Shown: positions 25,043 through 34,492, counted from the stretch's first letter. The stretch: 64,000 nt of DNA from Enterococcus silesiacus (GCA_001465115.1 CP013614.1:1488001-1552000); one strand, 5' to 3'. Notes: generated from the letters alone by a model not told the origin. Made by a program: numbers and translations.

Positions 25043-26065
25043 TCATAAAATAATGATTGATTGATTGAGTTCTTTTTTGCAGACTTCACCGATAATCGTG
25101 GCCGCTGGATCATCTTTTTGAATGGCTTTCAGACATTCAGCTGCTGAATTTGGGGCAACACTCAACAATAAGCCTCCGGAGGTCTGCGGGTCGCATAAAA
25201 TTTCCTGGAAAGCTGGCGTGATAGAGCTCAAATCAACTTTTCCCTCAACAAATTGACGATTTCGTTGGCCAGCAGCCGTTGCTAAAAATTCTTCTGCATA
25301 ATGATAGACATCCGGTAAAAGTGGCAACTGCTCCGTATCAATGACCAATGTCACCTTTTCATCAGCCATTTCAATAGCATGGACTAATAGACCAAAACCG
25401 GTCACATCTGTACAAGCATGAACAGGAAACATTTTCATCTTTTGCGCCGCATATTTATTTAACCGTTCCATTGAAGCAATTGCTGCACTTTCGGCCTCAA
25501 TAGATGCTAGTCCTCCTCTAAGCGCTGACAAAATCAAGCCCACACCTAATGCTTTTGTGAGAATTAAGACATCTCCTACTTCTGGTGTATTATTATGAAT
25601 GATCTTTTTCGGATTCACTTGGCCTGCTACCGCTAAACCATACTTTGATTCATGATCATAAATCGAATGACCGCCAGCTAAAGAAGCATGTGCTTCTTTA
25701 AGTTTTTCCGCACCGCCGATAAGAATTTCTGAAAGCATTTGTTTTTCTAGTTTCTCTGGAAAACAAACTAAGTTTAAAGCAAATAATACTTCTCCTCCCA
25801 TCGCGTAGACATCGCTCATAGCATTTGCCGCAGCGATTCTTCCAAATGTACGTGGATCTTCTACCATCGGAGAGAAAAAATCTACTGTAGAAATCAGCGC
25901 AAGTTCTTCTGAGAGTTGATACACAGCTGCATCATCAGAAGAATCAAAATCTACTAACAATTTCTCATCTGAAAATTTAGGCAATTCGCTTAACAATCCA
26001 GCTAATTCGTTTGGTCCGATTTTGGCTCCGCAGCCACCGGATGTACATTGTGATAAAAAGTCCAT
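25043..26065 (-). CDS. selD: Selenide, water dikinase (orphan SelD)
   Basis: This enzyme makes selenophosphate from selenide and ATP. The 340-aa protein starts with the catalytic loop SGGCGAKIGP, with Cys12 and Lys15 as the active-site pair. It is the cysteine form with no in-frame TGA. AIR-synthase-like motifs follow (DSSDDAAVY, AAANAMSDVYAMGG, GGHSIYDHESKYGLA). No selA, selB or tRNA-Sec gene is seen in the window, and its neighbours all belong to Se/Mo hydroxylase maturation. This is therefore an orphan SelD serving a labile selenium cofactor rather than selenocysteine. GGAG precedes the ATG. Confidence 0.96.
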   Translation of the reverse strand: MDFLSQCTSGGCGAKIGPNELAGLLSELPKFSDEKLLVDFDSSDDAAVYQLSEELALISTVDFFSPMVEDPRTFGRIAAANAMSDVYAMGGEVLFALNLVCFPEKLEKQMLSEILIGGAEKLKEAHASLAGGHSIYDHESKYGLAVAGQVNPKKIIHNNTPEVGDVLILTKALGVGLILSALRGGLASIEAESAAIASMERLNKYAAQKMKMFPVHACTDVTGFGLLVHAIEMADEKVTLVIDTEQLPLLPDVYHYAEEFLATAAGQRNRQFVEGKVDLSSITPAFQEILCDPQTSGGLLLSVAPNSAAECLKAIQKDDPAATIIGEVCKKELNQSIIIL

Positions 26066-26083
26066 TGACGTTCTCCTTTGTAT

Positions 26084-27232
26084 CTATTCTGAAAAAATTT
26101 CACCTAACGCATTCAATGTATAATCAATTTCTTCAATCGTCGTATTCCAACCAAAGCTAAAACGAACTGCACCACTCTTTAGTGTTCCCGCTGTTTGATG
26201 TGCCAACGGTGAACAATGAAGCCCAGATCTGGTAATGATTTGGTAGCGTTCAAATAATAGTTGGGAAAGCTCGCCGGAATCAATCGTAGGGGCTGTGATT
26301 GAAACAACTGGTACACTCTGCGCTGGATCTGAGGTTCCTAAAACATTGAGCGGGATTTCTTTGACTCCTGCTAAAAAGCGGGCAGTTAATGTCCGTTCAT
26401 GAGTTTCTATTTTTTTTAAGCCAATTGCTCTAATTTGCTGGATGGCACTTTTTAAACTCAAGATTCCCAGCATATTTGCTGTTCCTGGCTCAAATTTATC
26501 GGGTAAAAAATCAGGTTGTTTAAGCGCTAGCGAAGCACTTCCTGTGCCCCCGCTCAACCACGGATCAATCAGTCTTTCTATATTTTGGGCTAAAACAAAT
26601 CCGCCAATTCCTGAAAGTCCCATCAGGCCTTTATGCCCTGTGAAAGCTAATACATCGATCGATAGTTCCTCCATATCGATTGGTAGAAAACCAGCTGTCT
26701 GTGCACTATCCAAAATCGTAATAATTCCATGCTCCTTAGCTATTTTAAAGCATTCTTTCACAGGTAAAATTGTTCCTAAAACATTTGAGGCATGCGTCAT
26801 TATCAGTACTTTTGTTTCAGGACGAATGAGAGATTCAATTTGGCTAGGATCAAGACAGCCGTTTTGCTCACAACATAAACGGGTTACTGAAATATTTTTT
26901 TCAGTTTCTAACATATAAAGTGGGCGGGCCACAGCGTTATGTTCTACCGCTGTCGTTAATACGTGATCCCCTGTTTTTAATAGACCATTTAACACCATAT
27001 TCAACGAGGTTGTTGCATTCGGTGTAAAAATAATATGTGCTGGATCCGGCGCTCGAAAAAAATCTGCTAAGGACTGACGAGCCTCAAAAATCAATTCAAG
27101 TTCAGCCATATTTTGGGTACCACGATTTGTATTTAAATTATTATTGGCCACTAAATAATTGGTTAAATCTTTGATAGTTGCATCGAATTTATGATTAGAA
27201 GTAGCTGCATGATTTAGATAGACTTGTTTCAT
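26084..27232 (-). CDS. Cysteine desulfurase-like class V aminotransferase (EF2568 type)
   Basis: A 382-aa PLP enzyme of the NifS/CsdB fold. The PLP lysine is in AFTGHKGLMGLSGIGG (near residue 200) and the mobile-loop cysteine is in RSGLHCSPLAH (near residue 338). It belongs to the branch typified by E. faecalis EF2568, which travels with orphan selD. The likely job is to release selenium (or sulfur) from selenocysteine or cysteine for SelD and the hydroxylase cofactor (inference from context). It overlaps mocA by 4 bases (ATGA type). Confidence 0.9.
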   Translation of the reverse strand: MKQVYLNHAATSNHKFDATIKDLTNYLVANNNLNTNRGTQNMAELELIFEARQSLADFFRAPDPAHIIFTPNATTSLNMVLNGLLKTGDHVLTTAVEHNAVARPLYMLETEKNISVTRLCCEQNGCLDPSQIESLIRPETKVLIMTHASNVLGTILPVKECFKIAKEHGIITILDSAQTAGFLPIDMEELSIDVLAFTGHKGLMGLSGIGGFVLAQNIERLIDPWLSGGTGSASLALKQPDFLPDKFEPGTANMLGILSLKSAIQQIRAIGLKKIETHERTLTARFLAGVKEIPLNVLGTSDPAQSVPVVSITAPTIDSGELSQLLFERYQIITRSGLHCSPLAHQTAGTLKSGAVRFSFGWNTTIEEIDYTLNALGEIFSE

Positions 27233-27840
27233 TTTCTCCTTTCCTTTCTACGCTCGTCTAAGCTTTGGTCAAGTAAACAGAGATATTCTTCTGGTGTGTC
27301 GATATCAACTAACCGTTTGGTATCTGGTACTTGAATTTTTCGCCAAGCCTCTGGATGGTTATTTCGAACAGACCGGCCTCCTGCTTTTCCAGTGACTTGC
27401 AACAATTCTGAGCGAAATACCTGTCCAAAATAAATTGGACTATAGGGTCTGTCTTTTTGATCCACCGGAAAAACGATCGTCTTCTTAGAATACGCGGAAC
27501 GAAGATGTTCTAATACTTCTCGATTTAAAAGCGGTTGATCAACGGTCAAATAAAGATAGCCCTCTCCTGAAGCTGCTTTTGTTCCTAACCGGACGCTTGT
27601 ACTTTGCCCCATGTCTGCTTCAACATTCTGAATGACCTTGAGCGTTTTATCTTGAGGCATCTTGATATTTTGAAGATTCTCTGGTGATATGACTAAGATT
27701 CGTTCAAAAAAAGACATTTCCTTTGAAAGCTTCAATACATGTTCTAAGAATGTCTGCCCTTGATAATCAAGGGCAAGTTTATTTGTACCCATTCTAGAAG
27801 AACTTCCGGAAGCCATAATAATGGCACTGACTTTCAGCAT
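27229..27840 (-). CDS. mocA: Molybdenum cofactor nucleotidyltransferase, MocA/YgfJ type
   Basis: A 203-aa nucleotidyltransferase. The N-terminal motif AIIMASGSSSRMGTNKL and the VDQPLLN metal-binding motif mark MobA/MocA enzymes. The cluster context and length fit YgfJ, thought to add CMP to molybdopterin for the Se-dependent hydroxylase. The ATG at 27840 has AAAGGAG 8 bases before it. A TTG two codons upstream is less likely. It follows xdh after a 125-base gap, so an internal promoter is possible, though none was recognised. Confidence 0.88.
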   Translation of the reverse strand: MLKVSAIIMASGSSSRMGTNKLALDYQGQTFLEHVLKLSKEMSFFERILVISPENLQNIKMPQDKTLKVIQNVEADMGQSTSVRLGTKAASGEGYLYLTVDQPLLNREVLEHLRSAYSKKTIVFPVDQKDRPYSPIYFGQVFRSELLQVTGKAGGRSVRNNHPEAWRKIQVPDTKRLVDIDTPEEYLCLLDQSLDERRKERRK

Positions 27841-27965
27841 TTGCAATGCTCCTTTTTTTACAAGATCTTTTCATAATCAATAAAAACGCACCCAATTTTA
27901 TGTATCAGATGCGTTTCGTTCGCCTTTTGTGAGTCGTTTTCCAAGCACATCACAGAATCAGTTAT

Positions 27966-30542
27966 TTATTTTTTCTTTTTTTGGTAAAACGTATCTTCCA
28001 TTGGTAAGGTCGGTCTTAATTTTCCATCTAAAGCATAATAAGCACCAGATAAAGCGGGAGCAGTCGGAATCGTTGCCAATTCGCCTACGCCTTTGATACC
28101 ATATGCCAAGCCATCATGAATATCTTTTGCTTGGACTAAAATCGTTTCGATTGGTGGAACTTGAGTGGCATTTAGTAGTCCTAACGTGGCATATTTTGCC
28201 TTAACATAACCTTCTTCCAGCACAAATTTCTCCGTTAAGGCGTAGCCCATTCCCATTACGATCCCGCCTTCGATTTGTCCTTGCGCAGCTTTTGGATTGA
28301 CTACTTGTCCCATATCGTAGGCGGCAACGAATTTTTCGACTTTCCCTTTGTCATCCAAAATCGCTACCTCAGCTGCATAGCCGTACCCCGCATGACTAAC
28401 AGGACTCTTTTTATCATTGATCAATGGGTCTGTTTTAGCCGAGTACTCACCATAAAATTCTTGACCTTCCAAATCAGATAAAACTCGGCCCATATCAAGT
28501 TCATAACGCAATTGCATGGCAGCTCTTCTAGTTGCTTCCCCTGTGAATAATGATTGGCGGGAGGCTGTTGTCGTACCTGAATCTGGTGTTCGGCGCGTAT
28601 CTGGTGCTTCTGCTATGATCATTTCTGGTGGTAAATCTAACGTTTCACAGGCTACTTGAGTCGTAACAGTCGCCATTCCTTGGCCAATACAAGCCGCACT
28701 AGTTCTTACATGGACCTTCCCTTCTTCCACAGAAACAATACAACGACCTACATCGGATAAACCAACGCCGATTCCGCTATTTTTGAAGAAACAGGAAATA
28801 CCCGCAATTTCGGCATTCTCATAAACATCTTTGACTGCCAGTAATGTCTCTTTCAGCGCTGCATTTTTAGAAACTAGCTGACCATTTGGCAGTGAATCTC
28901 CATGTCCAACAGCATTCTTGTAACGTATATCCCATTGTGATATTCCAACCTTTTCTGCCAATAAATTAAGGTTATTTTCAATCGCAAAAGCTGTTTGACA
29001 CACCCCAAAGCCACGGAATGCTCCTGCTGGCGGATTATTCGTATACACGGCAAAGCCTTCGACATCAATATGCTGATATTTATAGGGGCCCGCTGCATGG
29101 GTACACGCCCGTTGCAACACAGGTCCGCCTAAAGAGGCGTATGCGCCAGTATCAGCATATATCACAGCTTTCATTGCAGTTAAATTTCCTTCAGTATCAC
29201 AACCTGTAGTAAAATCCATTTCCATCCCATGACGTTTTGGATGAACCATTAAGCTTTCTTGTCGGCTTAGCAAGACCTTGACTGGTTTTTGCAAACACCA
29301 TGCTGCAAGTGATGCATGATGCTGAACACTCATGTCTTCTTTTCCACCAAAGCCACCACCAACTAATTTAGCTTGAACATGCACCTGCTCTTTTTCTACG
29401 CCTAACATACGAGCTACTTCGCGTTGCTCATCATAGATGCTTTGACCAGCACTATAAAGAAGGATTCCCTTTTCACCTTCTGGCATAGCAATCGCACATT
29501 CTGGTTCCATGAAAGCGTGCTCATTAATTGGCACTGAATAATGTTGGGTTACCACATATTTCGATGCAGCTAATTCTTCATCAGCATTTCCTCGAACAAG
29601 ATGCTCATGAGATAAAATATTGCCTTTTTCATGGATCAATGATGCATTTTGCGCCAATGCTTCTTCACAGGTAGTCATTGGAACAAGCTCTTCATAAGTG
29701 ATTTCCACTAATTCTTTGATTTCTCCCAATGCTTCTTTTTCTTTTGAAACGACTAATACGATCGCATCTCCAACGTAACGAGTGATTTCACCTTCTGGAA
29801 TCAGAACATCCCAATCTGAAATAAACTCTAAATGACCAATCTTATTGTTTCCAGGCACATCTTTAGCTGTCAGTACGGCAACACATTCAGGATGTTCTAG
29901 TGCTTTACTCGTATCGATTTTTAAGACTTTAGCTCTTGGATATTCACTACGAACAGCAGACGCATGAAGCATCCCTTCAACTGTAATATCGTCGACATAT
30001 AATCCTGTTCCCAATGTTTTCTCAACCGCATCGACTCTTTTTAAGTCTTCACCTAATCTTCCATTTGAGCGTTCATCTGGAATGCTCAATTCTTCACGAA
30101 TCATTTTAGCGACTAACTGAATCGCTTCCACAATTTTTACATACCCTGTACAGCGGCAAATATTGCCACGAATCGCTTTTCGGACCTCTTCGTCACTAGG
30201 CTCCTCTTTTTTGTTGAGTAATCCTTGCGCTGAAATTACGATGCCGGGGATACAATAACCGCATTGAACGGCTCCAGTTTTAGCAAAAGCATAAGCATAC
30301 ACATCTTTTTGACGCTGACTTAGACCTTCGATCGTCACAACTTCTTTGCCTTCCAACTTTTCTAGATTAAATAAACACGCTTTGGAAGCCCTTCCATTTA
30401 TTAACACTGAACAAGCGCCACATGAACCTTGGTTACAGCCATCTTTGGTTCCAGTCAAGTTTAGATCCTCACGGAGAAAATCCATTAACTTCTTATTTGT
30501 ATCGCAGGTTTCCATCTTTCCATTTACTACTAATGAATACAT
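27966..30542 (-). CDS. xdh: Selenium-dependent xanthine dehydrogenase/purine hydroxylase
   Basis: An 858-aa molybdenum hydroxylase that fuses the iron-sulfur and molybdopterin domains. Residues 1-80 carry the plant-type [2Fe-2S] motif CNQGSCGACS plus a later Cys. Residues 80-155 carry the second [2Fe-2S] motif (CGYCIPG, then CRCTGY). The Mo domains run from about 165 to the end, with GGGFGGKE, PAGAFRGFG and the catalytic Glu in KGVGELATIP. There is no FAD domain and no FAD-subunit gene beside it. Electrons must therefore leave through a separate carrier. Position in front of mocA, csd, selD, yedF, yqeC and yqeB identifies it as the selenium-dependent type. The substrate (xanthine, hypoxanthine or related) is inferred. 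Confidence 0.93.
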   Translation of the reverse strand: MYSLVVNGKMETCDTNKKLMDFLREDLNLTGTKDGCNQGSCGACSVLINGRASKACLFNLEKLEGKEVVTIEGLSQRQKDVYAYAFAKTGAVQCGYCIPGIVISAQGLLNKKEEPSDEEVRKAIRGNICRCTGYVKIVEAIQLVAKMIREELSIPDERSNGRLGEDLKRVDAVEKTLGTGLYVDDITVEGMLHASAVRSEYPRAKVLKIDTSKALEHPECVAVLTAKDVPGNNKIGHLEFISDWDVLIPEGEITRYVGDAIVLVVSKEKEALGEIKELVEITYEELVPMTTCEEALAQNASLIHEKGNILSHEHLVRGNADEELAASKYVVTQHYSVPINEHAFMEPECAIAMPEGEKGILLYSAGQSIYDEQREVARMLGVEKEQVHVQAKLVGGGFGGKEDMSVQHHASLAAWCLQKPVKVLLSRQESLMVHPKRHGMEMDFTTGCDTEGNLTAMKAVIYADTGAYASLGGPVLQRACTHAAGPYKYQHIDVEGFAVYTNNPPAGAFRGFGVCQTAFAIENNLNLLAEKVGISQWDIRYKNAVGHGDSLPNGQLVSKNAALKETLLAVKDVYENAEIAGISCFFKNSGIGVGLSDVGRCIVSVEEGKVHVRTSAACIGQGMATVTTQVACETLDLPPEMIIAEAPDTRRTPDSGTTTASRQSLFTGEATRRAAMQLRYELDMGRVLSDLEGQEFYGEYSAKTDPLINDKKSPVSHAGYGYAAEVAILDDKGKVEKFVAAYDMGQVVNPKAAQGQIEGGIVMGMGYALTEKFVLEEGYVKAKYATLGLLNATQVPPIETILVQAKDIHDGLAYGIKGVGELATIPTAPALSGAYYALDGKLRPTLPMEDTFYQKKKK

Positions 30543-30592
30543 TTTTCTTTACACCTCAATTTCTGTCATAATTATAGCTTTTAATCACTATG

Positions 30593-30631
30593 ATTATACC
30601 ATAAATTTACGGTCTAAAAATTATTTTTTAG
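30593..30631 (-). promoter_or_regulatory. Promoter and palindromic operator of the xdh unit
   Basis: The 18-mer CTAAAAATTATTTTTTAG (30614-30631) is near-palindromic. On the minus strand its inner TTTTTAG is followed after exactly 15 bases by -10 TATAAT (30593-30598) with extended TGG. It overlaps the -35 zone and the stop codon of the activase gene. Spacing and core equal those of the flavodoxin promoter. Confidence 0.7.
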
Positions 30632-31398
30632 CAAAAAAAGTTTTTTTGTTGCATTCCGATCAAAGCAGCACCAATCGCACCAGCATATTGAGAAAGTTCT
30701 TGATCATAGTATACTTCTTTTTTAGTATATTCAGCAACTAGTTCTGTCACTTTTTTGCTGTGAGATAAACCTCCTGAAAAAAAGATTGGGCCTTGTTCCG
30801 GGTTGATTTGTCTATGTTGATTACTGATCCGAGCAGCAATCGAATGGAGGACTCCTAAAGCAATATCTTCTCTTTTTTCTCCTCTGCCGATCAAACTAAT
30901 CACTTCTGATTCTGCAAATACAGTACACATGCTATTGATTTTTATAGGTTCAGCTGACGCAACGAAAGAATCGATGTGTTCAATTTCTTCACCTAATGTT
31001 CGCATCAACACTTCCACAAATCGACCAGTTCCTGCAGCACATTTGTCGTTCATATTAAAGTCTAAGACATGTCCTTTGGTATCCATCCTGATTACTTTGC
31101 TATCTTGTCCACCGATATCGATCACATTTTGAATCCCCTCACTCAGATATGCCGCACCCTTAGCATGGCAAGTGATTTCAGTTACTGCTTTATCAGCATT
31201 TAATAGCTTACGACCGTATCCTGTCGCAACAACTTGATATTGTTTATTTTCGTCTAATTCAGTGATGACTTGTTCAGCTGCTCGTATGGGATCACCTGAG
31301 GTTGATACCAAACATTTTTTTACAAGTTTGTTTTGCGCAAACAAAACGCCTTTTGTTGTCGTTGATCCACTATCAAGACCAATCACATTCATTAGCAT
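30628..31398 (-). CDS. 2-hydroxyacyl-CoA dehydratase activase-like ATPase
   Basis: A 256-aa ASKHA-fold ATPase. It has the phosphate loop GLDSGSTTTKGVLF at the N-terminus and DIGGQDSKVI near residue 97. The two cluster cysteines of the HgdC/BadF group lie in NDKCAAGTGRF and NSMCTVFAESEV, and bridge one [4Fe-4S] in a homodimer. Such proteins use ATP to push low-potential electrons into a partner dehydratase or reductase. The partner is almost surely the overlapping gene upstream. The ATG at 31398 is 4 bases from GGAGG. The ATG two codons later is also possible. Its role in a purine/selenium locus is unknown. Confidence 0.9.
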   Translation of the reverse strand: MLMNVIGLDSGSTTTKGVLFAQNKLVKKCLVSTSGDPIRAAEQVITELDENKQYQVVATGYGRKLLNADKAVTEITCHAKGAAYLSEGIQNVIDIGGQDSKVIRMDTKGHVLDFNMNDKCAAGTGRFVEVLMRTLGEEIEHIDSFVASAEPIKINSMCTVFAESEVISLIGRGEKREDIALGVLHSIAARISNQHRQINPEQGPIFFSGGLSHSKKVTELVAEYTKKEVYYDQELSQYAGAIGAALIGMQQKNFFC

Positions 31399-32558
31399 CG
31401 ATCCTCCAACATTTCTATAAATGCTGTCACTCGTGTATTGATTTGTTCGATATCAGCGGTAGAATAATCGGTCTCTAAATATAAATAAGAAACATTTTTT
31501 TCAGTTTGGCAGAATCGTCTCACTTTTAACGCTTCGATTGAATAGGGATGACAAGATTGCAATACCATATCTAAGACGCCGTCCACCTGATAGTCATCGA
31601 TCATTTGGTTCAATAAATCAAATCGACTTGTATTATTAGACATGCAGGCGCAACCAATATCGATATATTTTTCAGCCAAAGCTTCATAAACATCTTTATT
31701 TTCTTCATCAACTAATCGTTCAACAGCCTTGGCAACTGTGCAATTTTCAAAACCAACGATCGTTCCACCATTTTCTTCGATAGCACGGATAACTTTTTCA
31801 GTCACACCGCCCATCGGTGAGCCTGTGATCAAAATTCTAGGTTTGCCATCTGATTGATGCTTTTCGGGATAGTGTTCTAGGATTGTTTCAGTTGTTTGAT
31901 CTAGTTTTTTGATTAGACTTGTCTTATCAAACGTATAATTTGCGCCATAGATCACCTTAAAAATCTCTGAGCCTTCAATTGCTGGCGGATTTAATTTGCC
32001 TAGTCCGTAAAAGTTTTTTCTAGCCGTACGTTCTTTATTTTTAAGACGGATTGCGGATTGGATTTTCTCTGCTGTAATCGTTACGCCAAGAAAATCTTCT
32101 AATTTTTCTTTGAAACGAAAGATTTCATCTTTCCACAATTCAAAGGCGGCAGCTGAATTTCGTGCATTAGGTAAATTCATTAAATAAAGTGGTTTGAATT
32201 CTTCCATGTACTCGTACATTTTTTTCTTGCCGTCACAGGTCGTTTCGCCTACCACTAAATCGGAAAAATAAAAGAACGGACACTTATCTGTTTTGCCAAA
32301 ACCATAACTGGATTTGATCAATGGACAAAGATTTCTAGGTAAGTCTTCTTCAGCAGCTGAGATTGTTTCATCCGATGTAGAACAAAGACTGATTTGGACT
32401 GCATCAGCGGCCAACACAATTTCTTCTGGCATAAACGTACAATAAACACCCACGACTGGAATGCCTTGTTCTTTTAGTTCTTTGACTTTGATAAATCCCT
32501 GACGTCTAGCATCATCAAACTCGACAAAAATTTCTGGTAGCTCTGTCCTAATTTCCAT
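31392..32558 (-). CDS. 2-hydroxyacyl-CoA dehydratase D-like protein (YjiM type)
   Basis: A 388-aa protein of the HgdB/FldC/BcrB iron-sulfur family. Cysteines that could bind [4Fe-4S] occur in VGVYCTFMP, PRNLCPLIKS, TDKCPFFYF, VGETTCDGKK, IGCACMSNN and LQSCHPYS. There is no second dehydratase subunit gene, so it is the solo type. With the adjacent activase (overlap of 7 bases) it forms an ATP-driven reductase or dehydratase module. The true substrate is unknown. Location between molybdate-type transport genes and xdh suggests a reductive step on a purine or on a Se/Mo intermediate (inference only). Confidence 0.85.
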   Translation of the reverse strand: MEIRTELPEIFVEFDDARRQGFIKVKELKEQGIPVVGVYCTFMPEEIVLAADAVQISLCSTSDETISAAEEDLPRNLCPLIKSSYGFGKTDKCPFFYFSDLVVGETTCDGKKKMYEYMEEFKPLYLMNLPNARNSAAAFELWKDEIFRFKEKLEDFLGVTITAEKIQSAIRLKNKERTARKNFYGLGKLNPPAIEGSEIFKVIYGANYTFDKTSLIKKLDQTTETILEHYPEKHQSDGKPRILITGSPMGGVTEKVIRAIEENGGTIVGFENCTVAKAVERLVDEENKDVYEALAEKYIDIGCACMSNNTSRFDLLNQMIDDYQVDGVLDMVLQSCHPYSIEALKVRRFCQTEKNVSYLYLETDYSTADIEQINTRVTAFIEMLEDRC

Positions 32559-32585
32559 ACAATACCTCCCTAAAGTCTTTTACAC

Positions 32586-33692
32586 CTACTGTGCATTCGT
32601 AAGGATTGTTTTAACTTGTTCCGAAGTTGGCTCGACATGGTAAAATAATGCATAAAATTCTTTGATCTGCTCTTCGATATTGATTTGGTAATGCTCTGGA
32701 TAAATCAATTGTCCCAACCATTCTATGCCTATCATTCGGTTTACAGATGGGGGCGAACCCATAAAATTATAAGGGGCTGTCGGTACCTGGTAAACCTTAC
32801 CTGATTTGACAGCAGTCAATTCTTGCCAGGATGCATCTGAATTGATCAATTCATACACATCTTTTGAATCAGCTATAATATAATCTGGTTGCCACTGAAT
32901 CAGTTGTTCCATCGATATTACTGTCCCGCCACCTTTTGAAACAATATCTACATCCACAGCAGCATTTTTTGCACCCACTTCATCAAGTACCTGAGCATGA
33001 AATGAACCTGCTGCATTGGTATTCAATCCGGCATTTCCAGAAGCGTAATACACCGTTTTTTGCTCTGATTCTTTCAGTGACGAGCGTGCTTGAGCTGCTT
33101 GTTTTAAAACAGTTTCGCAATACTTACTGAGTGTTGCTGCTTCTTTTTTATTTCCTAGAAGTTCACCGAGCTTTTGATAAGTTTCCGGCATACTTTTTAG
33201 GTTTGCTTCGATAAAAATTGTTGGAATATTGATTTGATCTTGCAAGTTGTCCATATCTTCTTTGACCGTTTTTTTCACTTCACCGATATCAATGATCACA
33301 TCTGGTTCGGCTGCACTCAATGCTTCCATATTTAGACTGGCATTTTTTCCATAAAACTGACCAAATTCTGGTAATGATTGATATTTTTTATCAATGAATT
33401 CTTTTGCTTCAGTTGAAAACGGGCTAGCTAAACCAACTAATAAATCTGGTGAATTTGTATACAGTACGATTTGTGCTAGTGGACCTGATGGTGCAATTTT
33501 TTTGATTTTTGCGGGTATCACGACTTCTCGATCAGCAGAATCTACAAAAACGTGTGTCTCTTTTGATTCTACTTTTTCAGTACTCACAATTGACTCTGTT
33601 TTTTCGGCTTCATTTGTGTTCTTCGTTGAGCAGCCTATCAACATTAGAACTGCTATACTTAATACAAGAAGCCATCTAGATTTCTTTTTCAT
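32586..33692 (-). CDS. ABC transporter substrate-binding lipoprotein (BtuF/FepB fold)
   Basis: A 368-aa lipoprotein. A signal peptide ends in MLIGC (Cys21), followed by an acidic linker. The class III binding-protein fold is marked by DSADREVVIPAKIKKIAPSG and EPDVIIDIGEVKK. It overlaps the ATPase gene by one base (TAATG type). Family members carry haem, siderophores, cobalamin, or molybdate/tungstate in MolA-type systems. The neighbouring ModE-like regulator and Mo-enzyme genes favour molybdate or tungstate (inference). Iron chelates are the main alternative. Confidence 0.88.
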   Translation of the reverse strand: MKKKSRWLLVLSIAVLMLIGCSTKNTNEAEKTESIVSTEKVESKETHVFVDSADREVVIPAKIKKIAPSGPLAQIVLYTNSPDLLVGLASPFSTEAKEFIDKKYQSLPEFGQFYGKNASLNMEALSAAEPDVIIDIGEVKKTVKEDMDNLQDQINIPTIFIEANLKSMPETYQKLGELLGNKKEAATLSKYCETVLKQAAQARSSLKESEQKTVYYASGNAGLNTNAAGSFHAQVLDEVGAKNAAVDVDIVSKGGGTVISMEQLIQWQPDYIIADSKDVYELINSDASWQELTAVKSGKVYQVPTAPYNFMGSPPSVNRMIGIEWLGQLIYPEHYQINIEEQIKEFYALFYHVEPTSEQVKTILTNAQ

Positions 33693-34477
33693 TAATGTAC
33701 ATCCTTTCTATTTTTTGTCGGCAAACAAATTTTCTGTTCACACTGTGTTAATTTATGGACTGTAATTGGCACCTGATAAATAGATTCTAATTGCTGACTC
33801 GTCAGGATTTCTTCTGGTCGGCCTTGATTTGTCAGCTGACCAGCTTGTAAAATCATTACATAATCAGCGTATTGGAGTGCATGATTTGGATCATGAGTTG
33901 ACTGAACAATCAAAAAGCCCTCCGCTGCTAGTTTACGGATCATTTCTAACACCATGATTTGATTACCGTAATCCAAATTAGCGCATGGCTCATCCATAAT
34001 AATGATTCGACTTTGCTGGGCAACTGAACGGGCGATGATTACTAGCTGTTGTTCTCCACCACTGATTTGCGAATAAATTCGATTTCTTAAATGAGTAATA
34101 CGCAATGTTGCTAGTGCTGCATCGGCTAAATCATTTTCAGCTTGACTAGGTTGCTGGTAAGGTTTAAGCCGTGCAGTTGTGCCCATCAGCACCATTTCGA
34201 AAACAGTAAAATGAAATACTCCTCTTTGTTTTTGCGGAATATACGAAATGAGCTGGGAAAGTTCATTTCGAGCACAAGCTTGAATTGATCGATCGTTGAT
34301 TTTAATACATCCAGCGCTAGGCTGTAAAATTCTTAGCAAGCATTTAAATAAGGTGCTTTTGCCTACACCATTTTTTCCTAGTAAACAAACCGATTGACCG
34401 TAGCTTAGTTTAAATGAAATATTCTGCAGTATTGGTCGTTGCTTATAAGCAAACCCTAGATTTACTACTTCTAACAT
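33692..34477 (-). CDS. ABC transporter ATPase (FepC/BtuD/MolC type)
   Basis: A 261-aa ATPase with Walker A GKNGVGKST (residues 34-42), Q-loop in SYIPQKQRG, ABC signature ISGGEQQL and Walker B IIIMDEPCANLDYG. It powers import together with the FecCD-type permease 15 bases upstream and the binding lipoprotein downstream. GGAGGGA precedes the ATG. The cargo is most likely an oxyanion such as molybdate, judged from neighbours only. Confidence 0.92.
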   Translation of the reverse strand: MLEVVNLGFAYKQRPILQNISFKLSYGQSVCLLGKNGVGKSTLFKCLLRILQPSAGCIKINDRSIQACARNELSQLISYIPQKQRGVFHFTVFEMVLMGTTARLKPYQQPSQAENDLADAALATLRITHLRNRIYSQISGGEQQLVIIARSVAQQSRIIIMDEPCANLDYGNQIMVLEMIRKLAAEGFLIVQSTHDPNHALQYADYVMILQAGQLTNQGRPEEILTSQQLESIYQVPITVHKLTQCEQKICLPTKNRKDVH

Positions 34478-34492
34478 AGGAATCCCTCCAAC

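Noticed and set aside
25043..26065. Selenocysteine in SelD
   Set aside because: The catalytic position is Cys12 and no in-frame TGA is present.
26442..26918. Plus-strand open frame of 158 codons
   Set aside because: It is antisense to the well-supported desulfurase-like gene. Its composition reflects the complementary codons.
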